A model generated the notes under the pieces. It was not told where the DNA came from and did not search any database. It saw nothing but the letters and a program-made list of their open reading frames with translations. Shown here in pieces: positions 10,322 through 22,200 of a stretch of 64,000 bases of DNA (position 1 is the stretch's first letter; each line of letters starts with the position of its first letter). The translations under genes and the position numbers were made by a program. The stretch is from Sanderia malayensis (Eukaryota; Cnidaria; Scyphozoa; Semaeostomeae; Pelagiidae): positions 2,914,001 through 2,978,000 of the forward strand of contig RQOL01000729.1 in assembly GCA_013076295.1 (NCBI GenBank), given 5' to 3'.

Positions 10322-11846
10322 AGGCCTACTGCAATCAAAAAAAGTGATATGGTTTTTTTGCATTTCATGGTAAACCTATTCGAACTGATCATAAAACCGT
10401 TTTCAGAATGAAAATTGATCCAGTAGAATCGTTTTTACAAGCCCGTAAAGTCGTCATTTTTGCCATTTCAACTGCGACAAACGTGACGTAATAACTAGGA
10501 CCCATTTCAAGTTTTTGTATTGAAGTGTATTGTAGCTTTTTGCTCCATTCCGTCTAGCTCAATAAATAGCTAATTAAATAAAAATCGCATCCCAAGGCAT
10601 AAATATTAAAGTGTTTCCACAAATTTTAAAATTTTTTCCATAATTTTAGAAAGCGATTTGGGGGGGAGTAATTGGAATCTGAATTGGGGCAGTTTTGGTC
10701 GTGACGTCAAATTGCGGGAGGGCGATCAGCCGCGGCGGAGAGCGGAAGCAAACAACGGGGATTATCATTATCAGTGTCGAGATGAAATATACTTTTGCAT
10801 TTGACTTTACTGAGTCGCATATGATGTATGTGTGAGAGAATGCAGAGATGTTTTCAGAATCTACATGGACTATTTACGCTCAGAGTTGGCTTTTTAAGAT
10901 ATATCTGAAGTTGTTGTCAGTCCAGTCTTATCAAAACGAATTACTTTTATATCACGTCTGGCTATAACATCACGTCGGCACATATAACGCCAAGTTGCTA
11001 CAGTGTTTTCATCGGGGTAGAAGTTGGAGAAATAAAATAGAACTAATCGCAATATTCTGCATAGCAATTTATTATCATAGTCAGATGTGTTACAAGTTTT
11101 CTGTTGAAACACGATGGTTCCAAAATTCCAAATGGACAAAAAATGAAACTGGTGGTTCCGTAGCAGCTTTATGTTTTTAATTTCTGTCTGGCCTATGGGT
11201 ATTGTGAGCAAAACGCACGCCTTCAGCTCTCCTTATCTGTTTCATTTCAAATTTGTTTTGAAAACGGCTGCTTGAAAATACCATTTATTAATTAACTTAA
11301 CTGCTGTAACAGCTTACTTTGCCTGGTCCTCTAACAACAACCTCGGCCATCGTGTTTGTTACTAGTTTTATTTACACAGCTCCGCCATCCATGATTTCTG
11401 ACAAACTTCCTTTGTGAATGCTTCCAGCTGCTTGGAAATCAGACCGCGCGTTATAAGATGTCTTTTGACTGACCGCGCGGTTTGTAGTACCCTTTTTCAA
11501 AACGCCGCCATAGCGTTACCGTAAGTTCAATTTTTTTGGTTAATAGCTGAAACGACGCGCGGAAAGTTATAGTTTTGTACCCTGGGAAGCGATTTTTTAA
11601 TAAGGGCCGGAGCTACGCATCGTGCAGATTTGAAAACTTTTCCCGATACTCTGCCGTTATAAAAGTCAATTTGTGTCCTAGTTATGACGTCATACCATGT
11701 CGCAGTCAGTGCCCCATTTCAAAGCCAAATTTAGTATACTTATCGTGATTGAATAAAAATAAAACAGGCAACAAAGTAATCAGTAAAGATTGAAATTTCA
11801 TTTTATGAAAAAAAACGGGAAAGTGATTTTTGATTGCAGTAGGCCT
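10322..11846. mobile_element. TTAA-flanked non-autonomous transposon 1
   Basis: The termini are inverted repeats beginning AGGCCTACTGCAATCAAAA, and the element is flanked on both sides by TTAA (10318-10321 and 11847-11850). Copy B of the duplication near 33755-33765 runs straight through the insertion point, so it serves as the empty site. The TTAA target and the AG..CT ends are the known signature of the Kolobok superfamily; piggyBac also uses TTAA but has pyrimidine 5' ends. No transposase is encoded. The 1,525-bp interior contains a 105-codon minus-strand open frame (10894-11211) of no recognised family. Confidence 0.88.
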
Positions 11847-12206
11847 TTAAAGTCCCAGTGGTAGCAGCATTCATTGGTTATTGTATTATCTCTTGATCAG
11901 TATATTTTGAAACAAAGATAAAATTAAGTTCATTAGATTTCTTCCTAAAGTATCCTTCTAGAAGCTAAAAAAGGTCCTGAGATTCAATTTGTACCGTGAC
12001 TTATATAAAGCTATGGTTCACAACAAAACAAAGTTATTTTGTGGGGATTTGTGGATCGAATTAAGCTCGCGTGAAAATTAATCAGCAGGTTCATAGCACT
12101 TTCTTTGCGCAATAAATGATCCAAGGACCCTTGACCGTGTCTACAACTTATAAAGATGATACAATACACAATTCGAGAATAGAATGCCACATCTATATCC
12201 AATTAC

Positions 12207-12470
12207 AGGTGTCTACAGATTATGCTAGGAAGCATTAATGAAAAAAGCAGGGCAACAAAGGATATACGCCATTAAACCACGTGGTTTGCAAAAAGGAATA
12301 AAAGTTGAATGCATGAAATTGAAAAATGGGATGTCATTCTTCACATTTCATCACGACAATGAATTATTAACCTAAGTTGAAGGTTGCGAAGATCCTGGAT
12401 CATACGTTAAGATTTTTACGTATGAATTCGACCTAGATACCATCATATCAATTATCTTTGCAGCATTAAA
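12207..12470 (+). pseudogene. Dead fragment of fibrinogen-like secreted gene (copy A)
   Basis: This is homologous to the start of exon 4 of the intact gene at 36919-38195, including the intronic acceptor (ACAG before GTGTCTAC). It keeps the region corresponding to KPDGLQ..ECM and SYVK..YEFDL..TIISII. It has in-frame stops (TAG after the first codons and TAA in place of a Gln codon) and breaks off after TIISII. The downstream part that carries the Gly- and Cys-rich block was deleted here but survives in copy B. Confidence 0.85.
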
Positions 12471-12654
12471 AGACTAGCAGATAGCAACCAATCAATAGAT
12501 AAAACGAATTTCGATCGAATTTCAAAAGTTATATAATATTGACGGTATTAACTAGAGTCGTTCCTCTTATCGCGTAAGTTGAGTTAGTTATTCCTTTTGC
12601 ATTTTTATTATCCTTATTGAAGCAAAATTTGATATAATTAACTATATATAATTA

Positions 12655-12765
12655 ATATACTATGCTATGTCAACTATGCTATACTATACTTATACTATAC
12701 TACACAATATTTTACGATGCCACACTATACTATACTACACAATACTGCACTATGCTAACAAGTAA
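12655..12765. repeat. TATAC/ACTATA simple-sequence run
   Basis: Imperfect repeats of ACTATACTAT and related units. The same run is present in duplication copy B (about 34718-34815), so it predates the duplication. Confidence 0.7.
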
Positions 12766-13015
12766 TATGCTAAAAAGATTATAATAAAAAGTAAAAAGCG
12801 TTAATGTAATAAAAATGGCTCCGATGATGGCAGAAAATCCATTGACCAACAAGTAGGTTTCAGTGCTTCAACCATTTCCTCTCCCAAAATCACAAATTAC
12901 AAATTTTAGAAAAGATGAATTGATAACATCTAACCAACTGAAGAAGATGGAAAATATGCACAAAGAAAAGAGCTAGAGCCAGGCCTGGTCTAATGAAGGC
13001 CATAATCAGGTTTCA

Positions 13016-14196
13016 AGTGCTAATGCAACGAATTTTTACATGGTGTTTTTATTTCAAAAATTTATAGATTTCAATGCACTAATTAACGTGGCCCAAATAA
13101 AATTTGTAAATTATGTGTACTTTTTTCTCTATTAACCTTCAAAGTAGGCAATTTTGACCTTTTTCATGCGAAAACAGAACATCACTGTCATGTCATCAAA
13201 CGTTGTGTCTGCATCTGCAACTTCAAGCAGGCTTTCTTCTATTGAAATTCGACATGGCAAGCTGTGAGCGAGCACACACATTATGGGTATCATGGGAGCA
13301 AATAAATCATACAACTATTTGCATGTCGTAGAGATACATAACTGAGGCAATTGTACGATTACTCGGTGTTGCGAAAAAGTATTGTTTCAAAATGTTGCTG
13401 ACAGTATTTCAAAACCAATCAAACAGAACAAGGTCTTTTTAAGGAGTTCAGGAGACAGACATCATTCACACCCTCCGACCAGGATACCAGGATTTTGCTC
13501 ATCACAGCGCTCATTTTTGCTTTGAAGTAAAGAGAGATATTGCAAAGATTTTAAAGATGAGAATAAAGCTAAAATCAAACGCTATTCCTGCAATAGATGC
13601 TGTAAATAAGCTCGTAACCCAAAGTGTGACTCTCAGCTTCTTTACTCGGCCCGGGCGAGCCGACCAAAACAAATGTCAGAAGATTTGAGCATTTTGGGGT
13701 GATATCGAAGGAATTTCAATTTCTGAAGTTTCTGAAAATAATTCGATGTCTGTAATTTTAAGTTAAATCAAGTTATTACAAAAAATAAGACCTGGGACGA
13801 GCCAAATCAGGGCTACGCGTCGTTCCACAGCAACTCGAAGCAAGAATGGCGACGCGGGATGACGTCACATTTTTTCGGAGCTACCCATTTTCAAACTTAA
13901 ATTGTGTCTCTAACTTTAAACAAAATGACACAAATTGTTTTCAGAACGACGGCTAAAAGATTCGCCCTTATTGTGGTTCAGCCGTAGCTCAAATATTCAC
14001 ACCCTGAGTGGAGCTATAAAAAAACAAGACGACAGCGTTGCGATACTTTTCGCAAAAGGTGGCCTGATTCAAGGTGAAATTAAAGCAACTTATGCTTGTC
14101 AGATGCACGTCAAAATTGCATCAAACCAATCAGTATATCTTTTGCTTTCATTTAAAATAAAACAATCGATATGTCAAAATTCGTTGCATTAGCACT
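13016..14196. mobile_element. TTAA-flanked non-autonomous transposon 2
   Basis: Inverted termini begin AGTGCTAATGCAACGAATTT. The 3' flank is TTAA (14197-14200); the 5' flank is now TTCA (13012-13015), one substitution away. The empty site is visible in copy B as CAGGATTAAGAAGAG near 35065. The AG..CT ends and TTAA target again fit a Kolobok-type element. The length is 1,181 bp; no transposase is recognised. An 85-codon plus-strand open frame (13935-14192) reads into the 3' terminus and is not considered a gene. Confidence 0.87.
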
Positions 14197-14279
14197 TTAA
14201 GAGGAGAGTCCAAATACATCTACGAACCTGTGAAAAATAGAGTTGTTAAACGGAAAAAGAAGGAAAGGAGAATAATAAG

Positions 14280-14975
14280 CAAATAATATCAAATAATATC
14301 AAGCAAAATAAGAATGCAGTCAACAATGATGGAAAAAGTCAATGATGAAGAGAACGAAGACAGTGAGGACAGTGAAACAAAGATCAGGGACAAAAATGAG
14401 AATGTTGCCAGCAAAGAAGATGATTCGAAACAAGAACATCATTGAAATATAAAAGATAATGACCATGAGCAGAATCAGGCAAGAATGGAGTGTGAGATCA
14501 AAATTAAAAAATGGGGAATGACAAGTAAAGAAAGAAGAACAGATTACGGAAACAGAAATAAAGGGAAGAGGAAAAACGAAGATGGCTAGTGAAACAGTTG
14601 TGGATGCACCAGTCACGCCTATTGAAAAGGAATATAATTTGGAAAAGGAATACTATAAATGTGGTGATAGTGGTGATTGTAATGGCGAAAAAAGAATAAA
14701 GAAAACATTAAAAAGTTGCTGATAGAAAGAATGGAATTGTGAGCGGAAAAAAGATGACATCACAAGAAATACTGTGAATGTGATGATAATGACAATGATT
14801 ACAGTTGTGATAAGTGAAGTTGATGATACGAAGGATTATGTTGCTATTAAGAAGGAAAATTATTTCGAAATGGAGGGTTTTGAATTTTATGATAGTTGTG
14901 ATGAGAGTAGTAACGATGAAAAGGATACTGAGAAAGAATTACAAAAAGTTAGCTCCCTTGCTAGAATATAAAAAG
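14280..14975 (+). other. Charged, Glu/Lys/Asp-rich decayed coding-like stretch
   Basis: The plus strand is purine-rich and its frames give acidic, lysine-rich peptides (for example 14774-14971, with SCDESSNDEKDTEKE). Frames are broken by stops and no domain is recognised. Copy B has lost most of this stretch, joining near GATGGAAAAAGTC to GCTAGAATATAAAAAG. It may be the remains of a low-complexity acidic protein. Confidence 0.35.
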
Positions 14976-15360
14976 AAGTTGTTCTGTCACCAGTCTTCTT
15001 TTTATTATTAAATTTTCATTGTCTCTCTGCCGTTAGAATCTGATTACTTCTCCTTAAGGAATTAGATGGCTGTTCTAACAGATTTCCTAATAAACAGTTG
15101 AATGAATATTGAGGAAAAGCTGAGGAGAGATTCCTTTAAGGTGACTTCTTCAACCCAACTGAAATGAATGTTGTGTAGTCAATTTTAAGCAACTAACCAT
15201 TGTTAAACAAAGGGAGAAAATTGTGTTCAAGGAAACTAAGGCATTGCTAGACGTAAAATTCTTGTATCTAATAAGCTGTGGTAATAAATTGTTGTAAGGC
15301 AAACGTAGACAAAAGAATAACGAAATCATAAAGAAAAAACAAAAAGAGAAGAAGGCTTAC

Positions 15361-16221
15361 TAAGGCTTACGATAAAGCGATGCTCGTCGCTGTCGTGGCA
15401 GTATCCATTACAATGCTATACAGATGAAGATTTGTAGCCCGTATTGATAGGGATTGAAAGTAAGATGAATTCTGCCTTTATCTCTTTCCCTATCCTATCC
15501 TTGTTGCTGTATTTGTTTTGAGATGTGCTGTATTCTTTCTGAAGTTCAGTAGACCGTTTTTAAGATGCGCCAATCTATGCAATAGCGGAAGTAACAACAA
15601 TTTCTGACGTTGACAGACATAGCTATGGTATTAGAGGAAGAAAATAGGCTTTCTACCAAGTCTACCTGTTATCTTCAAGACACCAACTCACACAAACTAC
15701 CATGTTTTGTCAGAATTGTCAACACAACATTGCAGATAGCAAATGCGCAGCTGTTATATCGATGTCCGTAGCTGCAAAGCTGCAAGTGTTGATTTGAGTT
15801 TCAGCTGATGGTGGGCGTGAATGAAAGTACAGTTTCACCCGCACACAGGTTTAAACGGTCACAGAAGGTGAGACGCCTATTCCTAGCACTGCTCTGTAAT
15901 CTACAAAACTGTAAAATTTTCAACAGTACCTTTGTCTAATCCTACTTTCCTTTTCAAATATTCGCATGTTAAATAAAAGTAAATTTAGAAAAGACGAAGG
16001 CAGGGAAGAGATAAACAAAGAAAGGGGAGTTAGATGAGGAGGGGCAAAACTGCTCCCCATTCAAAAATAAATCTCATTGTGCAAAATCCCAATTTTGAAA
16101 ATAAATCATCAATGAGATTTAAACTTTAGATTATATCTTATCAATTAAATTTAAAAATGTCCTGCCTCTATTGATTCACTGTCTAAAATTCCACTGCTGC
16201 ATTCGTTGCAAACGAAAATTT
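15361..16221. other. Intergenic; nothing recognised
   Basis: No coding region, repeat or structure that I can support. The 3' untranslated region of the large minus-strand gene, whose stop codon ends at 16222, must extend into it. Confidence 0.5.
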
Positions 16222-19200
16222 TCAGTAGCACGTAATGCTTGATTTTTTAAGAGACTCAATGTTCGAATTTAGCCGATCAAGCATTGGCTTAACTTCATCA
16301 AGGGTCAGTTTGGGACTTTGCATCAACTCCTTTATTCCCTGTTGAAAGTAAGTTTATCATTTATTGCTAAACATTGAAAGCTCAAGGTTTAAAGGCTTAC
16401 GATTTGTAAGTTCCTAAATTCAAAGAGTCTAGAAATAATTAGCTCGTGAATCAGGCTAAGAAACAATACGGACGAAGGGTCATTAAAGGTCAATCAGATA
16501 TGACTGGTCGATCACAAAGCGCGAAAAGTCACCAAGGAAGATCGAGGAACATAAAGAACAAAAATTAAGTGAAAAAGCTTGCTAAAGTAGACGTTTTACT
16601 CACATTTCGAATGCCATGCAAATGATTCGATGAAGCATTCTTTGCTTTCTGACCAATATTGGATCTACCATAGGCATCGTTGGCTCTTTGCGTTAATTTA
16701 TCAAAATACGTGCTTTCTCCGTAAAGACCCTTCATTTCAGAAGTCCACAGTGATATCCCGCGTTTATTCTGCAGAACCAGGCGATTTGATAGACTGCGTA
16801 ACCAATCTTTCATACCTTAAAAATGAACTCATAAATGTTTGCTTTTGGCATTATGCTGGATTGTCACTTCATTAATTATATCTTTGGAAGTTCTTGTTAA
16901 AATCCGCAATCATATGCAGAAGTCCTTTAGGGCCCATCTACACGAGAGCTTGAAATATGACCAAGTGGGTCTAACCCAGCGTGTTGCGTAATGCAATTAT
17001 CTAATTAATGCGCATCGGACTTGAAATGTTCCAAATTTTTAGCAACAGGGCCGCTTCTCATCAAATAAGACCTGTCAGCAACAAGCACATTAACATGTAA
17101 ACGTGTATATCATGGTCGCGCTCATTTTGTTTCATTCAAATACAAACGCATTCAAACAACAACACGCTCAAACAAAATTGAAACTTCTATGAAAATGGCT
17201 GGCTTTCGACGTATTGCAAACAGTCAGTTCAATGACGAGGAAGATAGCGATGAATTATATGAAGATTCTCAAGATCAGTATTTTGAACAACAAGATTGTA
17301 TACATATTGTTCAACTGCCTGATTGCTTCGATCTGCATTTGATAGCTGTTTATGTTAAATATGTTAGCAGCAAATGACACAAAGCTATGCATTCTGATAT
17401 ATTTACTTTGTTCGAGAATATAAGCAAGGGGGGGGGGAGAAACAATATATTCCTCGTCCGACATTTTGTCTTCCTGCGCGACAAACAAATTAAACCCTCG
17501 ATGTTGTTGTACATCGAATCAACTTGGCCAAGCGGCTTCTTTCATATGTCATCAAAATCGTTCTCACAAAAAATGATCAAAAATGACAATCTACACGGGT
17601 AGGGATGCTCATTTCAGGTGCTAATTCGTTTAATCCTTTGAAGAATTTGAGCGTGCCTCTTTTTTGCTCTCGTGTAGATGGAATTGTATCCATTGCAATA
17701 TTCGTTCAATTTTCAACTTCTTCTTAATTCCAATGTGTGACTCATGAATGACTCTTTTATGCAAACGTTTTGAGATCTGGTTTACACAAAATCGATTTTG
17801 GAGCTTTCTGACATTTCATTTAATAAACAATGCATGGAAAAAGGGTGAAGGATGTGTCTATACTTAAAGTGTCAAAACTTACCAGCTTGTGTATAGTGGT
17901 ACCAATAGAACATGTCTTTCAGCTCTTCAGGGCGAATATTGGTAGAATTTACTGCAAAAATAAAAGTAATATAAACTGCCGACAAGCATAAAGTCAATAG
18001 AATTTTCAAGGAATATTTTTCTCCTAAGAATGACGACCTCAAATTAAAAATAAATGCAATTAAGTAAAAGACAAAAAGACAAAGGTGCCTGATTTTCTCC
18101 AGGAATATATGATAAAGACAACAGAAAGGCATACCTATTTTCATTAATTCATCGTACGAGTCTTTTAATTCCCCATACATCCTGTCTCGACTTTTATAAT
18201 AAATAACTTTCCCTCTTTGATAATTATCAGATACAGAGCGAAGACCCTGTATGATGTCACCATAATGTCCGATAGCATGCCTTGCCTTGTAGCACGAAGA
18301 GCCTACAACCATTAACAAAAGGTTATGAAATCGCACCATTAAAAATAAGCTGGCACATATTTTTAGCGATGCCTGTACATATTTCCTAGATATAATTGCG
18401 GACATAATCATATATAACAGCATGAGTCATCATCAGTCACCACATTCCATGTGCATTAGTTAAATGTACAGCTTTGGTATGTGCTTACATACGATGAGTT
18501 AAAAGAATACATCGTGCAGATAAATTGAACTGAATCAGGTGCAAAAGCTAATGCAGATTGGCATCTCACCATTTAACTTCTTTGGCTGGTAGTTCACAGC
18601 TTGCGCAGGAAGATTAATCAATGCAAAAGGATTTGATCTTGACATAACGGCCCATGGAGAATAATGTACGAAGCCCATGGTGGTATGATCGCTTTTAACT
18701 GTAAACCTTGGCAAGGTTCTCTTAGCCGTTTTGAGTAAACTTGCCTCAATGGCGTCCTGAACCGAACCGGGGCCATCCGAGCTACCACCATATAGAATTG
18801 AAGATCTTTTAGAGACAGATTCTTCGTTCATTTCTTTTTCAATTCGTTTCAAGCTCTTCTTTATTCCATCCAGCTTCACGTATCTCATTTCAGCTTCCTC
18901 AAAAACCTTGTACATTGCATCCACATTTGGAAATGTACTACGAAACAGTTGGGCTCCGAGATTCTTAAGGAACTCCCCATTAAAGCATATAGAACGCTTG
19001 ACTTGTTTTTCTCTTCGCGGCCGCGTGTGTATGATAAAGTGCAAATCAAATGGTAGACAGGGTGGATGAAGTTTTTCAATAGGCGAGTCGACACTAAGCT
19101 TGTTGATTGTGACGAGCTCATCCTCCGATTTCTCTCTTAGCGCAACCAGTTCGCTTTTCAAGTCGGTATTATCTGCTATCATGCTCTGTGTATCTTGTGC

Positions 19201-22200
19201 TATGTCAGCTCCCTTTTGAAGCAAAGAAACCATAGGTTGCAAATTGTCAGCAAGTGTCTTTAACTCTTTGTATCGATTCAGTAAAATCTAGAACAGAAAC
19301 AGTAAGTATCATAAGAAAATTGTTATGCAACAAATTTGCAGCACCATAGAGCACACACATCCCCGATTGAGGTTAAGGTATGCATACTATGCAGAAGTGC
19401 ACAGCGCAATTGAAAAAGAGATAGAAGCAGAAATAAGATGCAAGCTGTTAAAACCATTCTCATTTTTAACAAGATAAAAATATAACTCACTCGAATATTC
19501 TTCAAGTCCCCGTATGCAGCACTTGACGATGCTATCTTTTTTGCTTCGCATTTGATCAAGCAGTTTACATTAACAGCTTTGCTTTTGCTTTCAACCCATT
19601 GCAAGCATGGAATATTAACATTGGCTGACATCGAGCAGCCTTCTTTGTATTCCACATCAGGTATGGTAACTAGAAAATATAACTAGAGCTGAAATTCTCC
19701 GTGTTTCAACAGGCGTTCCAGGCTGAACTTGAGAGATATAAAACAATGTAACCAGTAAACGTTCTGTTACATGAGCACAATTTATTCAGAGGAAATTGGG
19801 ATTAAAACTGGAAACTCCATGAGTACTAGACGAGATGAAGTAGTAAATAAAGAGGGGTTCACGGTAGTAAAAAAGTTGAGCTTGACAACTTGCCTGTTTT
19901 GCATTTTAATACGCAGTCAGTTGATAAATCCAAGACAGCAGCGTCTATGTTTTGTTCACTTTTTCTGATCTTCTTCTCAATAAACTCCATGTCTTTTTCG
20001 TAGTCGGCTTGCTGAGTTGTGTAATCATTAAGTAGTTGTTCAATATCTTGTCTTTCGTTTGCTGCTTTGCTTGTAGCAACCTCCACATCGACACTCAATT
20101 TATCAATTGCAGTTTTCAAATCTTTCCCGACAGTTTCACCAGATACGTCTGTTATGTCCAGATGGTACTAAAATATAACAAAAAATAGAGATAAATAAGA
20201 ATAGCTTTCTAGCTTAAAATGTCAAGGTTAGTAGTATACTACTAAGACGGCACACGCAGTTAATACTGCACGACGCGTCTCACAATGCCACGCCTGCTCT
20301 TTCTATCTTGTGTCAGTTCAGATTTCAGGGTTAGTAGTATGCGTCTCCATCAATCAACTTTTTTTTTCATTTACTCATTGTTTTATTTTGCATCACTCGT
20401 ATCAAACTGTTGCAGCAAGTGTTTTCTCATGTGATACTTTTTAATTTTAATTATTAATTAGTTTCATAATGCTGTTATTTTCTATGTTTATTTGTTGGCA
20501 TATTTTCATTAAGTTAAGGTGAAAAAACCTGCCACTCTATAATGATGGTCAGTGCAAAAAACTTTCAATACATATTAGCAGTGTTTTGAAATAATATAGC
20601 CAAGATTCGCAATTTTGCTTACATGAGTATTCATAACCCAGCTTGAAGAAATGGCCGATCTGTCTTTTCTAGCATCTTTGCTTGTTTCTTGTCTTCTTCC
20701 AACAATTTTCTCCTATTCAAGAATAAAGCAAGAAACTAAATTTACGGAAAAGGGCAACCGAGCAGAGCAGAAAGCGATCTCCATAATGCACACTTATAAC
20801 ATATGCATATATTCCACAATATGTACATTATAAAGACACAATTACAATAGACATCCATGTGTGACAGAAAATTTATATTTTGGTATTCCAAAGCCTGCTG
20901 GGTTTAGGTGCGGTTTAGTTTCCACAAGCGATCAGCGGGTGAAAAGTGCTTAGATAAATTTCTTTAGAAAAGTTAAGGTCACATTAAACATATCCTTTAA
21001 TTAACAATGGTCATTCAACTTTCTTTCCTTGTTGACCTTCTGATGTGAATGAATCTTGCAGCAAAACATGAGGTTTTAAGACAATAATTAATTACCAAAC
21101 TTGCATAAAAAAGATGTGTACAATAGAATATTAGTTTGCATGCAAAGTGCAATTCTGGCTAAAAATTTGCTTGAGGTAGATTTTAGCAAACCTTTCCTCG
21201 ATGAAGTATTTTTTCAAATTATCTACTCAGAGGGTTACTTGTTACTTGGTCTACCTTGCATGTATAGATAGATTCGACCGCGATGTCATCACTTTAGCAG
21301 CGTATGTCTTGCAGCTTTAAAAAATAATGCTGAATTTCCACGTATGAATCTTACCCACAATAAATCCTTGATTACTATTAGCATACATACCTTGTCAATA
21401 GCTTGAACTGGAAAACCAGATCCATCGCAGCTCAGCTTGATTTTCCCTTGAACTTCTTTGAAGATTAATCCTTCCAATTCTGCTGTGCCAACTAGCTCTT
21501 TTTCGTAAGTCATTTCAAGTTGCATCGCAAATTGACCCTCTAGCCCAATTGTGGTCATATAGCCTTCCAACCTCTGTCTTCTATTCCAAGGGTCCTGTTC
21601 TTCAACAATCAGAACAGGACCTCTGTCCCTCGATGCCTCGCTAAAATACATAAGCAATGAGACATTGGCGTGGCTTATCTTCTCTTCTCTTTCCACTTCA
21701 GGACCAACATTGTTTTCGACTTCTTTTGTTACAATTTTTCCCAGAACGGTAGGCGGTAGCATGATTCTTGTGACAAACTTCATGGTATCTGTCAGCTTCA
21801 TCTTTGCAGGGAATTTCTGGCCAGAATTGAGAAGTAATGTGCCAATAATGTAAAAGCCTTTCTTTATTACGGTGTCAACTTCGTCAATTTTCCAGCCTGT
21901 GCAAAAGTCATATTCTCATACTTAGGGAATTGCAATTCCTTAGCTAGCAGAGCACCATAGTCTAATAATGCGAGCCAAAGAATAATAAAGTACAATAATA
22001 ATTGCAACAGACGTAGTTTGAGTAGGAGAATTCACAATGCAAGAGACAAGAATAGGGAGAAAAATACGAAAGAAGGAGAGTTAGCAAAATCGCGAAGCAA
22101 AATCGCAAAGATAGCAAAATCGAGAAGAGTAGGGCTTAGAAAGTTGTAGTGAAACACAAAAATAAATAATATTACAGAGAAACGAAAAATAAAAGCAAGC

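Larger units (their letters stand above)
9901..15360. repeat. Segmental duplication, copy A
   Basis: This block aligns colinearly with 33308-36169. Matching anchors include the sequence beginning TAATGGGGAAA at both starts, the fibrinogen-like fragment, the TATAC-rich run, and the final GAGAAGAA..GGCTTAC. Copy A is longer because two transposons sit in it (10322-11846 and 13016-14196) and because it keeps a charged region near 14300-14950 that copy B has lost. Both copies contain the same dead gene fragment, each with its own deletion. Confidence 0.9.

Noticed and set aside
10894..11211. 105-codon frame as transposase of TTAA element 1
   Set aside because: No transposase motif and too short; frames on both strands are equally open here.
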